A stretch of 64,000 nt of DNA from Tetragonia tetragonoides (lineage: Eukaryota; Streptophyta; Magnoliopsida; Caryophyllales; Aizoaceae): NCBI GenBank assembly GCA_038025085.1, contig CM076153.1, forward strand, positions 22,419,001 to 22,483,000, in the 5' to 3' direction. This document shows positions 23,034 through 36,525 of this stretch, piece after piece. Both the position numbers and the translations under genes were made by a program. Below the pieces are notes generated by a model. It was not told the origin of the DNA. It saw only the letters and a list, made by a program, of their open reading frames with translations, and did not search any database. Position 1 is the stretch's first letter; every line of letters starts with the position of its first letter.

Positions 23034-23295
23034 TTCGGGACGAAACTCCTTTTAAGGAGGGTAGAATGTCACGCCTCAAAATTTCATTTTGTTTATCGAT
23101 TTGCACGAATTGCATGTTCATGCATTGCATGGTGCATGGTAGCCAACTTAGAATCAGATCGTACTTGCTCATCTTGCATATGTTAGTGTCCTAGAAATTG
23201 TTGTATACCTTCGTATGGTAAACTCGTTTTGTTTTGGGAAGTGATTACTTCATGTCTCAAGTTTCGGGACGAAACTTCTTTTAAGGAGGGTAGAA
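23034..23295 (+). other. Duplicated polypurine-tract module (Tekay-type, +)
   Basis: Two near-identical modules, each TTTCGGGACGAAACT followed by CTTTTAAGGAGGGTAGAA. The first ends at 23066 and is followed by TGTCACGCC; the second ends at 23295 and is followed by the real LTR start TGTGATACCCC. The two presumptive LTR starts are 229 bp apart. The minus-strand chromovirus shows the same arrangement (232 bp). Confidence 0.75.
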
Positions 23296-25860
<2,565 letters not shown>

Positions 25861-26224
25861 TGCCCTTCCCTTATTTTTTTTCCTTACCTTAATTTTGGCT
25901 CTTGCCACTTTTCTATTTATTCCCTTTTATTTTCTTTCCTTCTTTTTATCTTGATTATCAAGTTCCACTTTTATTCCTTTTATTTTCTGATTTCCTTTAT
26001 TAATATTTTCCCCTTTAATTATCTTTTTCTATTTTAAATTTCTTTACTTTACTTTTTATTTTCGGCGAAGGGATACCCCAAATGTACTAAATTCTTGGGA
26101 ATCCTAAATTTCCGAATGTCGTGATTTGTGATTTCCCACTCGGAAATTAGTTGATTGAAGTTCACATATGGGCATTTGCGTGATATGTTTGTGCATGAAT
26201 AAAATGTAATAATTTGTAATAGCT

Positions 26225-29200
26225 TTAATACATGCCCGAAAGTTCAAAATGCCCTACAACAAATATCACTGGCCATCTTCGCCAGTACTCGGACCCGCCT
26301 GAGACGACTCTCCGGGTCCACTCGATGATGGAGGACCAGAAAGATTGGGCTGAGACATCGCCCAGAAATAACGAACCCGCCAAGTAAGCAGGATCCAGTG
26401 AATGACGAGGTGGCTCCGACATGTCAGGATAACCGCCATACCCTGTACTCTCCTGACTCCAAGAACCCCTTGGAGGGATTGGAGGATACATGGGCATATG
26501 ATAGCCCGGATACCCCACAGGCCACTGCGGAAGAGAAGGCACTTGGGGCGAGCTCCCCGTATCCACTCTAGCTTGAGGCGTCCCCTGACGCACCTCCGCA
26601 CTCTCCTGTCTGGGAGGAGGACACTGCGGTATAGACATCGACTCTGGATTGCGAACAACTGGAGGCCTAGGAGGCCTCACCACGAGAACAGGCTGCGCAA
26701 AATAAGCTCAAGGTCAGAAAATTACCAAGAATTCAAATCAAGCACTATTACTTGAAATAAACATACCTCTCGAACGTCAGACCGACGACTCGTGCATACA
26801 CTCCGAGACGCGAATCTGGTTATCCAAGTCTTAAGGGCATGCATGCCTCTAAAGACCTTCCGTGTCTCAGCGGCATCCAACTGTGCACATAAGAAAATAA
26901 ATCAGCATAAATACAAAGGGAACATTGCAAACTACAATGAATTGTCACTTACACCCCTACAGCCAGCAGGTAGAGGCAATCCCTCAACCTCCTCATCAGG
27001 GCCACGAAACTCGGGAACCTGTATAACCTGATGAGACCTGTCCGCTCCAGTGTAACTCATCGACAGAGTAGGCGGGGTAGGACGTGGAGCAGAAACATCC
27101 GAGGAGATCGAAGCACTCTGCAAAGACTTAAAATGTTAGACACATTTCTAAATTTCCAAACGAAATTAGGAAACAAAAATACATCACTTACTGGATCGGT
27201 AGAGAAGTTGGGGCATAACTGCGCCTCGACAAAATCAGTATATGCCACCATGAGTTCCACCTCAGGATGAACCGGAAGCAAACACTCAAGGGCATTCGCC
27301 CCAACAGTGGCCGCCCTCACCTACTCCACGATAAGGTGACGAACATAAAGCATAGAATCCGGATGATCCAAAGGAACCCTCGGAGCCGGAAGGTCGGGGA
27401 AAGTCTGCCTAATCAGTCTCTCCCCCAAGAACCACTCAAAACCGAAAGGACCCTCAATAAGGATCCTCCTCTGGTCGTACACCCGAGCACCCAAGAATCT
27501 ATCCGAGAGGCCCGGGAGGTCATCCGTCCAGGGGAACCAGTCGACCTGCAAAAGCAAGAATAAGCATACAAAAGGATAAAAGAACAAAATAAGCACAAAG
27601 GAAAGTTGCTTACATCCTGCACGATCAAGGGATATATCGCCTCCCTAAGGGCGTGCAACGTAGTAAATGGGCAAGAAGCCCGTCCCCTCCAGGTCTGCAT
27701 CGCTGGAAAAAACAAATCCCCTGTCTCAAGAAGAGAGGCAAGGTCGGAGAAATGCTCATAAAACCAAATCTAAGACATGCAAAGTACATGCATTAGGCAT
27801 AACTTATTAATAAAGAGCCGAAACACAAAGTACAAGAAGGGTAAAAGGAAATTACCTCCATAACCTTCCAATAACTAACTAAGGAGACGAGAGATGCGCC
27901 CTCCTCTCCACTGAGGCGACTGGACTGCCTCAAACACCGTAGAAGACAAGAGTATGCGAGAAGACCCCAGTTGTACTCCGCAACTCTATCCAAATCCCGC
28001 AAGCACGGGAAATAAGGAACATGGTACCTACTAGCCTTATCCGAAAAGACGGAAACAAGCTAGAACAAAGGGACAAGAAAGAGTGGGTGTGCTGCTCCGC
28101 TGTGACCTTCTTCAACTTCCTCAGGTTGGTCAGGAACTGGACCATGATATCAGTCTGACCATACTCCCTACCATCCCAGTTGGTCCCAAAAAGATCAAAC
28201 ATCTCAACCATGACCTCCCTGCTCACCTCTCCATATATAAGTGACAGGAGTACTGGTGCAAGGGAGCCCGGAAATGAGACCAAACTCGAAAGGGGTGATC
28301 ATAATCTCACCCATAGGAAAATGAAAGGTACTGGTAGTATCCCAGTACCACTCCGCAAGACCTCTAACCAGCAAACGGTACGAGCGCTCAGGAGAGGCCA
28401 TAGACGCTAAAAAGTGATTGAAGCCACAACGCTCCACAATAGCGTCAACCGAAGGAGTCACGTACTTACGGGCTTTCTTGATACCCGAAAGGCTACGGTA
28501 ACCCCGCATGGTCGTGTCGACATCCTAAAACAACAATTAATTGCAAAGACAATTAGCTAGGTGATCCTAGTAACAACTACCAATCTCCAGTTTAGTCCTA
28601 AATTTTTACAATTCGTAAAATTTAGCATTTTAACTAAACCAATATGACAAGGGTAAATTTTAAAGAGAGCAAATTTCACACAAGTTTTATTCTCCACAAA
28701 TATACTCAAAAAACCATTTACCACCACAACAAAAATGAACTTCATTGAAGTTTATTTTCACAGAATATATATAATTGCAACGAAAATAAATTTCATACAA
28801 ATTTATTTTCCGCAAATTAAAGATGAATTTCACACAAATTCATTCTTCACATGCATGTATAATACAAGAGTCCTACGGGAATTCGCAAATTAACCAGAAA
28901 AATAATTTCACGCAAATTGATTTTTCCACATTTAGCTACACTACAGTTCTCAACCTAGGAATTCCATGTTTGCCTACACATGATTTTCTAAGTGTAAAAG
29001 AGCAAAAAACAAAAGAACGGAAAAAAAATGACATACCCGACATTTGATACCAACGGTAACCAAATGCTCCTTCTTCTAGAAAACAAGATCGCTGGGCTCC
29101 CAACGATCGTTAAGATGAAAATCACTACGAGTAAACTCGTCCTGGACTAACTAGCTCTCACCCACCCGATGATGGGGTATACCGGAAACGAAAACCCGAG

Positions 29201-29276
29201 TGAAAACATTCGGGGCCTCATGAACAACAATCTCTTGCCCCTTACTTTTCCTACCTTCTCGAAGTTTAGGAGCCAT
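26225..29276 (-). pseudogene. Seven-exon plant mobile domain gene, decayed
   Basis: ATG at 29276. Exons inferred from GT-AG sites and frame: 29276-29037, 28524-27856, 27769-27614, 27545-27192, 27117-26953, 26880-26767, 26692-26225. All six introns are phase 0 and all exon lengths divide by three, about 721 codons. Domain signature: EWYWDTTSTFHFPMGEIMIT in exon 2 (near 28330), then YNWGLLAYSCLLRCL and a YEHF segment at the exon 2-3 joint, as in aminotransferase-like plant mobile domain proteins. The C-terminal exon is Pro-rich. Defects: two TAG in exon 1, two compensating frameshifts in exon 2 between about 28230 and 28070, one TAG in exon 4. It may be the antisense gene of a Tat element or a captured host gene. 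Confidence 0.68.
28525..29036 (-). other. Intron 1 of the mobile-domain pseudogene
   Basis: 512 bp, donor GTATGT at 29036, acceptor TTGTTTTAG ending at 28525. AT-rich, with about five loose copies of an AATTTCACACAAATT-like motif between 28670 and 28925. Confidence 0.6.
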
Positions 29277-29554
29277 GGATGAAGAACAAAAAGGGAGTTT
29301 TTTGGAAAATTGAGTAAATTCACAAAACTTACAAATTCACACTATTTTGAGTTTTGACACTCAAAAAAACAAGAACAACCAACAAACTCAAGTTCTACTA
29401 TGAATTTGAGCAAGAAACCTCAAGATTTGGAGCTAGGGGCTTTGATGTAGGTTGAATAGTTTGAGTAAAAATGGAAGAAAGAGAAAGAGAAGGCAATAAA
29501 TGGAAGATGACCCATTTCGGCCTCCCCCTTCCCTTTTTTACAAACCGTGAAAAA

Positions 29555-29735
29555 TGACCTAGTGGACGGTCAAACCACCCACGTGGATGGTCAGAACGCC
29601 CAGCTGGCGGTCAGACCGCAACCCACGCGGCATAGCCGCTAGAGCAAGCGGCGAAGCCGTTCCAGCCAGCGACCAAGCCGCTCCACGTAGCGGTTCAACC
29701 GCTTGACGTGGCGGCTTGACGGCCTGGCACACTCT
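29555..29735. repeat. GC-rich palindromic cluster upstream of the mobile-domain gene
   Basis: Alternating GGTCA/GACC and GCCGCT/AGCGGC units, including GCCGCTAGAGCAAGCGGC near 29636. It lies 280-460 bp before the ATG of the antisense gene, comparable to the cluster 150-300 bp before the ATG at 13838. Confidence 0.65.
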
Positions 29736-29939
29736 CTCACCTCTAACGTTTCTTTGGGCCATTGGTTCAAAATCAGTGGGCCCCACATGAGGTCCATAGC
29801 AGTTATTTGCGCGCCAAAGTCCGTTTTTGAAAACAGGACTACTTTAAACCTACAGGTTTGCACATTTTATACTTAGCCAAATGGCATGGGCTCAAACCCG
29901 ACCTAAGGTCTGAGCAACGTTTTATTATCCTTATCTTAT

Positions 29940-30830
29940 TTCTAACGAAATATTTTTATTGTGTAACCTACAGCATAGGGTTCCCCTCCGACTGAAAATC
30001 GAAGGGCGTTTATTGTTTGACCTACAACATAGGGTCACCTTTCGGCTAAAAATTGAAAGATTTATCTCTTATTTTATTTCTAACGAAATATTTTTATTGT
30101 GTAACCTATAGCATAGGGTTCCCCCTCGACTGAAGATCGAAGGCCGTTTATTGTTTGACCTACAGCATAGGGTCACCTTTCAACTAAAAATCGACGGATT
30201 TTTATCTCTTATCCCATTTCTAACGAAATATTTTTATCGTGTAACCTACAGCATAGGGTTCCCCTTCGACTGAAAATCAAAGGACGTGTATTGTTTGACC
30301 TACAGAATAGGGTCACCTTTCGACCAAAAATCGAAAGATTTTTATCTCTTATTTTATTTCTAACGAAATATTTTTATTGTGTAACCTACAGCATAGGGTT
30401 CCCCTTCGACTGAAAATCGAAGGACCTTTATTGTTTGACCTACAGCATAGAGTCACCTTTCGACCAAAAATCGAAAGATTTTTATCTCTTATATTATTTC
30501 TAATGAAATATTTTTATTGTGTGACCTACAGCATAGGGTTCCCCTTCGACTGAAAATCGAAGGACATTTATTGTTTGACCTACAGCATAGGGTCACCTTT
30601 CGACCAAGGATCGAAAGATTTTTATCCTTCTGCTTATTTCTGACGAAATATTTTTATTGTGTAACCTATAAGGTCTCCTTCGACTGAAAATCGGAGGATG
30701 TGTATTGTGTAACCTACAGCATAGGGTCCCCTTCGACTAAAAATCGGAGGACATTTATTGTCTGACCTACAGCATGGGGTCAAACTCTCGGTCAAATAAA
30801 CCAGGATATTTGTCACTCTAAAAATGATTA
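29940..30830. repeat. Tandem array, 138-140 bp unit with hairpins
   Basis: Unit starts (TAACGAAATA) at 29943, 30081, 30221, 30361, 30501 and 30641 give spacings of 138, 140, 140, 140 and 140. The sixth unit is degenerate and extended. Each unit has two related halves of about 70 bp, with GTAACCTACAGCATAGGGT and TTTGACCTACAGCATAGGGT. One half has CCTTCGA-N7-TCGAAGG and the other CTTTCGA-N7-TCGAAAG, two short perfect inverted repeats that differ by paired changes. Confidence 0.92.
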
Positions 30831-30941
30831 TTTATCTTTAACTGATTGTCACCTCACTCAGTTTTCCTATTTTATCGCAGGTATTGGCACACGAATACTT
30901 TGACCTTCGCTCTATTCGAGCTCGGCCAAAGTAGGAGCTTC

Positions 30942-32353
30942 TGTAGACACCAAAAATTGTGTCTATAATAAGTCCCCGTAAAAACCCGATAATGAAAGGA
31001 TTGGATTTTGCTCGAACTTAGGTTGCGAGAATAATTGCTCTGATGACTAGCCCAGTTCATTTGAATTAAGCAGTGGAAGCCTTTTGTACAGGTGATCCAA
31101 ACCAGTTGGACTCAATTCAATTGGAGTCCAAAACTGAGAGATAGGCCTCTTTGAACCTAAGGGCCCGAAAGGGAACGCAAACCCATGAGTCAACCCTTGG
31201 TAAAACAAGGGAGCTCAGTCAATCCCGCGTGGACCCTCTCGGAAAAGCCTCCTCCACACAAAAATCATGCCAGGCGCCTATGCAGGCACACCGCTCCAGG
31301 TCCATGCGGCCACGCTTGGGCTCAAGCGGTGGCCGCTAGGACAAGCGACTGTGCCGCTAGGCCAAGCGATTTGACCGCTTGCCTTACGGCTCAGCCGCTT
31401 GCCAAGCGGCTTGAGCGCTTGGCCTGCCGGTTTGGCCGCTTGTCCTAGCGGTTGGGCCGCCTGGACCCTTTCTCGTGGACGGCAAAATTCGAGGCCCATT
31501 CGATTTCCGTGCCAAACCCTGGCAGCTCCCCCACTTCCATATAAACAAACCTTAGGGTTCAGTTGAGGAGGTTAGACATTCTCTCTGAAACGTTGGTCTT
31601 TTGGTTGGCAGTTGGAGACTAAAGGCTGAACATTCTCTCTCTCATATTACAAACCCTAAATTCTAATTCTACTTCTTCTTTAGGATTAGCTCTAGCACCA
31701 CAAAATAAACCTTCATACTTCATCAAGAGCATGGATTCAAGCAATACAACCCAATAAGTTCATTGTGAGCATCCAGGTAATCCAACCTGAGGGTTTGCAA
31801 TAATATTTGTTTTGCTTGTTATTACTGACGATTTTGGTTTATGTGATATGTACATGCATGGCGCGTTCTAAGCAAAAGGGCTTGTATTAAGCCTAGGTTT
31901 AGGGATGAATGATGTTTTTTTAATGTTGTTATTTATTGCTTTATTATGAATGAATTATGCTTTTTTTTGTGGATTGGTGGATGAATTATGTATTTGTTCT
32001 TCAAATTGCAGGTTTTAGCATATTTATCGTTTTAGCAATAAAAGCATGTAACTTGATAAATTGTTAAAAGTGGTCACAATAATAATGTTGGTTCAAACCC
32101 ATTAGTTAAAACTAGGAATTTGGACAAATTGAACCTTGTTTGGAACCGTAGCATTAATAATTATATTGAATCGATTAGTAAAGGTCGTTGTTGTTAACGG
32201 GCGAGTTGGGTGCCTAACAATTTCCTAGCTCGTACCTATGCCCCCGAAGTCATTTATGAAGTCAATTTCCCCAATAGGGATTGGGGTGCACAGGAGTTGA
32301 GTTGACGTCTTTCTAGACTATCGACTTGATCTGCAAGGTTTCCAAATTACCTC
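30942..32353 (+). repeat. LTR of the second Tat-like element
   Basis: It starts TGTAGACACC after a purine-rich AAAGTAGGAGCTTC. A TATA-like TATAAA is at 31540. The proposed end is TTACCTCA, followed by a TTTGGTGGCAACTTCC primer-binding-like stretch. The U3 contains the GCCGCTAGGACAAGCG cluster (31310-31460). A Pro-rich or GC-rich ORF here is compositional. The right border is less certain than the left. Confidence 0.5.
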
Positions 32354-32839
32354 AAAATTTGGTGGCAACTTCCGACAATCTTAATCATGTCCTTGGTACA
32401 AAAATCTCAATGTGCATATACACTAAAAGATTCATGAAACTCGATCACCCAACGCGCTCTCCCAGGCTGTCCGGAAACCCGACCCCGAAAGGAGGGCCGA
32501 GGTAAGGCACGCGAAAAAGAGGGGAGAAAAATACGGCAGCCTACAGTTAGGCACCCAACTTGCCCATTAACAACAACGATCTTTACTAATCGATTCAATA
32601 TAACTATTAATGCTATGGTTCCAAACAAGGTTCAATTTGTCCAAATTCCTAGTTTTAACTAATGGGTTTGAACAAGAATTATTATTGTGACCACTTTTAA
32701 CAATTAATTAATTTACATGCTTTTATTGCTAAAAGACGAGAAATATGCTAAAACCTGCAATTTAGAGGACAAATACATAATTCATCCACCAATCCACAAA
32801 CAAAGCATGTAAATTGATTAATTGTTAAAAGTGGTCACA
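31961..32839. repeat. Large inverted repeat with a third partial copy
   Basis: Arm 1 is 31961-32218, arm 2 (reverse complement) is 32546-32804, both about 258 bp, with a 327-bp centre. Directly after arm 2, 32802-32839 repeats 32041-32078 of arm 1 in direct orientation, then passes into an integrase fragment. The arms are LTR sequence of the second Tat-like element. The open frame at 32407-32628 lies in this rearranged DNA and looks accidental. Confidence 0.85.
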
Positions 32840-32842
32840 TGT

Positions 32843-32948
32843 CCTCCAATGTCTGAATAGTACGCTCCGTTTGACCATCTGTCGCAGGATGAAATGCCGT
32901 ACTAAATTTCAACTTCGTACCAAAGGCCTCTTGTAATTTTCCCCAGAA
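32843..32948 (-). pseudogene. Chromovirus integrase fragment
   Basis: About 106 bp, nearly the same as the integrase part at about 37287-37394 (FSTAFHPATDGQTERTI). It lies directly next to the primer-binding site of the LTR 32963-36253, so everything between PBS and this point of integrase has been deleted. Confidence 0.85.
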
Positions 32949-32959
32949 CTTTGACACCA
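32948..32959 (-). other. Primer-binding-site remnant
   Basis: On the minus strand the LTR end TGTTACA is followed by AGT and then TGGTGTCAAAG, two changes from TGGTATCAGAG of the initiator tRNA-Met type. Confidence 0.6.
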
Positions 32960-34220
32960 ACTTGTAACACCCTGAATTTCCGTCTAATTTAAAACCATTT
33001 AAAATCACGAGTTGCAGCGGAAAAACCATAGAAATTCGAAGCGTTACCGCCGTATTTAATGTTCAAATTAAATACAAGACTAGAAAGAAAACAATTGTTA
33101 TAAATCCCCAAAACATACGTAATAGATAATTAAATAATAACTATCTTCTTCAACTAACTTAAAACAATTAATCCAACTTAATAAAATATTGTAATAGAAA
33201 TATTAAACTTATTAATTCTCATGCAAGAGAATTAATCTCATTACAGTAAATAAAATCCCAATATTAATAAAAGAAGTTCCAAACTAAACAATAAATAAAT
33301 GTTCTTAGAAGATATACAATCTTCTTGGTACGCCTTCACTAGCTCTACTCCTCGAGCTACAATCCTGTCAATCTACTCCCCCATATAGACAAATTCCATA
33401 TAGGTTCATCATATGCCCACCATTGAAGAGAAATGGACAACAAACACAAGTAAAAAGAAAAACAACTAATCAGCGATGCTGAGTAATTCATAACCACATA
33501 ATCCATCTCAATCTCCAAATTAAGTCCACATGCTTAATCCAATAAAATAATAATCATGTTCTAAGAAAAGTAAAGACAACATGCTTTAAACTTAAAGACA
33601 CAATAATCACCAAATAATGAATCTCATTATTTATTATTATCCATTAGCCAAGTTCATTAGAGAGAAGAGAATCGTAAGAATGTCGGAACCAACCGCAGAA
33701 GGTTCAATAGGATCTTAGTCCCGTGCACAGTGGCAAAAGAGGGATCAACCGTCCCGGAGTATAGATTACTCCCGAAGTACTTCTAGATGTTCCTAAGTAT
33801 GCATACCCCCTCTCAACCCTTAGGTTTACAAGAAGAACAGTTTCGTAATAAAAACTTCAATTGCCCAATTGCTTACTGTATGGATACAAGCTTTAACTAA
33901 ATACATTGAGGCCATAACCAATGGAACCAGTCAACGTACCAATGACAATTCCCATTCGCATCCTTCGGTGGATCCATTACCAAAGAAGTCTTAACTCTCA
34001 ATTCTATTTAATATGGCGATCACATAGCAAGTAAATCACATAATCTTGGCATTTCTCAAGTAACACAATATGGTTACAAACTTACAATTTCTGATGGCAT
34101 TTTACATGAAAGTGCATCTAGGCCTTAACTCAAAACCACCTAGCTCAATAGTCAAGGTTCGTTTCAACTTATTGAAGCAACATGCTTCTAATATGATTCA
34201 CATGCTTACTAACATGATAC

Positions 34221-34775
34221 AAAGATAGAAATTTCAACTAGCCTCCTTCACAAAAGTTTTTCTCAGGCCGCGAATGGTTGATTTTTAACCATTCTCGGCC
34301 TGCAATCATTGTTTTTATTGTCTTTCTTTGTTGTTTGCTTCAGTTTTAGTAGTAGTTAGTTAGTTTTGATAATTTTGCTTAGTTTTAATAAGTTTGTCTC
34401 TCCGTTGGTGGGAGTAGTTCTACCCCTTTTTATGAGATCTTTAGTCTCTTCTTTTGTAAGAGTTTTATGGTTTTGCGGGAATGAAGATCCGAAAGGCTGC
34501 ACAAATTTCTACTTCAACGAAGTTATACCAACCGTCGAGATCTCCGTCAGAAAAGATGTTATTTCATCGATTATTATACATTGGTGGATTCCTGCCATGG
34601 TTTTGGAGCCGAGCATCAGAAGCGAAATTAGTGAGTTGAAGAAGAAATTTTGTACTGTTATTTTAGATCTTTTATTGGTTAGGAATGATTGTTGCTGTAT
34701 ATGCCGCTATTAGGCTATCAATCAATGATAATTCCCCCGCCCCGTTTCCATAAAAAAAAAAGATAGCAATTTCAA
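34221..34775 (+). mobile_element. Poly(A)-tailed retroposon insertion with target-site duplication
   Basis: A 17-bp direct repeat AAAGATAG(A/C)AATTTCAA flanks the insert (34221-34237 and 34759-34775, one mismatch). The inserted DNA, 34238-34758, ends in TTTCCAT followed by an A run. Tail plus long target duplication is the signature of LINE-driven retroposition. Near its 5' end is an inverted repeat AGGCCGCGAATGGTT / AACCATTCTCGGCCT (about 34267-34302). A 115-codon frame (34366-34713) has no recognised domain. It could be a 5'-truncated LINE tail, a SINE or a processed transcript; I see no clear A/B boxes. Confidence 0.7.
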
Positions 34776-36039
34776 GGTATATTCCAATTGAACAATTATT
34801 AACATAATTTTCGTTCAATAACCAATAATAAAACATGCATCTCCTCACATGAATATTAATCCAGTAGAAATTGGTACGCAAGTGAATTTCCAACATTATA
34901 CATGCATTCACTAACATATAATTCAATACGAATTATCACAAGGAAATGAACATCAATTATCCCTTTTCAAAATACTCACAAGTCCAAATACGAATTCACA
35001 TTCTTAATCCAATACTAGACAAATGAATACAAATCCCAATAGATATGAATTATGACAAAGAGATTACATAATTCATATAGACATGAATTACCTTTAGCAA
35101 TAGGCAATCACAACAATCAATAATGTAAGCTCCTTACGTTCAAGCGCGATCAACGGGTCCTAACAAGTCCACAATATAACAATAGTCAATACCTTGACTT
35201 CTAAACCACTTTATTAAACTTTAAAGATGATTTAGTAATCTTAATTGAATTAATTAAGTTGCTGGAATTTCAGTTACTCATTCGTGCTCAAAGTTTCCAA
35301 AAACCAATTTACATAAACCAAATTAGGAAACTTTCCAAAACCTTAAACCAAGTCAACAAGTCAAAAAAAGTCAACACCCAAACAACATCACCATAACCAC
35401 CAGTGGGCCCCACCACCATTAGACCCGCTGGTGGCTGGCCGGCGGCGGGAGCCATGGCAGGAGGCTGCGACAGCCGCACAGCGGCTGCGCACGGCACAGC
35501 CGTGCCTACGGTTTCTCTTTCTTTCTTTTTCTTTTTTTTTTTTTTTTAAATCAAATTTACAAAACCCTAATCTAACTAAATCTATAATTAATAAATTTCC
35601 AGAGCTAACTAAATTACAAAGATCTAACCTTTTGAACTCAAACTTGATTCAATTTTTCAATAAAAACCACAAACCAACCCTAATCATGATCCTATCATGC
35701 AAAATTAATAGAATCTAGCAAACCCTAGGCAAAACTAAATTAGGGTTTACTGATACAAAAATTAGGGTTTATAAACTCATACTTGAATTGAATCTAAAAG
35801 CTTTTAATAATCAAAGGAACAAATTTAGAACAAATTACTTGAAAATTTAAAAGATTAAAACTGAGCAATGAATTGTGAAAAGTGATGAACTTTCGCCTTC
35901 TTTTTGCTCTTGGAATTTCGGTCGTGTGAGTGAAGAGAGAGAGAGCGTTTTTTTTTCTTTTATTTGGTAAATAGTCAGTGAAATTTCGAAGCTGAGTGTA
36001 TATAGGAGCCCAAATAAACTCCTTCCTTAACTCAACTTA

Positions 36040-36105
36040 ATTATTCTTTCCTAAAAACACTCCTAATTTTGAAAATAATTAGGAGTGTTTTTAGGAAAGA
36101 ATAAT
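36040..36105. repeat. 29-bp perfect inverted repeat in the LTR
   Basis: Arms 36040-36068 and 36077-36105 are perfect reverse complements, spacer 8 bp. It lies upstream of the minus-strand TATA of this LTR. Confidence 0.95.
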
Positions 36106-36253
36106 GGCCTTGATTATTTTCGGCCAATCCGAAAATAACCAAGCCCAATCCTTTTCTTTTATTTTGGCCCAATTAATTATTTTAAATACGAAATTGCATT
36201 TTCCTTTTTAAGTAATTATAATTCTAAAATGAATAATAATACGGGGTATTACA

Positions 36254-36500
36254 TCCTTACCCCTTAAAAGAAGTTTTGTCCTCGAAATTTAGGATCACCA
36301 CCAAAGTGAAGCTAATTCCAAAAGGCGAAGTTTTTCCACCACACTTTCAAAGTTCAATACACAACATGTAACTCGAAAGTTTAAAACGTTTTCCGCAACT
36401 TTTCCCAAATAACAAAATGAGCATGATGCAATGCAATGCAATGAGTTTTCCGGTCTTTGTTTCTTTTCTTTTGTGGATTGTTACACCCTTCCCCCCTTAA
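36254..36500 (-). other. Duplicated polypurine-tract module (minus-strand chromovirus)
   Basis: On the minus strand, module 1 is TTTCGAGGTAGAAACC then TTAAGGGGGGAAGGG (36486-36500), followed by TGTAACAATCC. Module 2 is TTTCGAGGACAAAACTTC then TTAAGGGGTAAGGA (36254-36267), followed by the LTR start. The LTR-like starts are 232 bp apart. The spacer shares TGCATTGCAT runs and a TTTTGTT(A/T)TTGGGAA-like stretch with the spacer in the plus-strand element. Confidence 0.72.
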
Positions 36501-36525
36501 AAAGGTTTCTACCTCGAAACTAAGG

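Larger units (their letters stand above)
25861..32353 (+). mobile_element. 3' remnant of a second Tat-like element
   Basis: This is inferred from order: an antisense mobile-domain gene (26225-29276, minus), GC-rich palindromic cluster, tandem repeat array, weak polypurine stretch and an LTR starting TGTAGACACC. The same order (antisense gene, then the GC-rich cluster) is seen in the Tat element at 12288-14137. Tat/Ogre elements are known to carry tandem arrays before the 3' LTR. The sense coding half is absent, cut where the Tekay 3' LTR ends. 25861-26224 itself is pyrimidine-rich and without a gene. Confidence 0.55.
32963..36253 (-). repeat. LTR of the minus-strand chromovirus
   Basis: On the minus strand it starts TGTAATACCCCG at 36253, next to the polypurine tract, and ends CAGGGTGTTACA at 32963, next to a PBS remnant. 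The total is 3291 bp including a retroposon of about 540 bp; the LTR proper is about 2.75 kb. The minus-strand TATATA is near 36000. It also has a 29-bp inverted repeat at 36040-36105 and AT-rich, gene-free sequence. Having a polypurine tract on one side and a PBS on the other means internal regions flanked it on both sides. Confidence 0.8.

Noticed and set aside
29940..30830. CRISPR-like array
   Set aside because: Units are contiguous 140-bp repeats without unique spacers, in plant DNA; a tandem satellite-like array explains it.
31151..31499. Coding frames across the GC-rich LTR segment
   Set aside because: They come from the GCCGCT/AGCGGC palindromic units, open in several frames on both strands.
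34366..34713. 115-codon frame as a host gene
   Set aside because: It lies wholly within the poly(A)-tailed insertion, has no recognised domain and no intron or partner gene.
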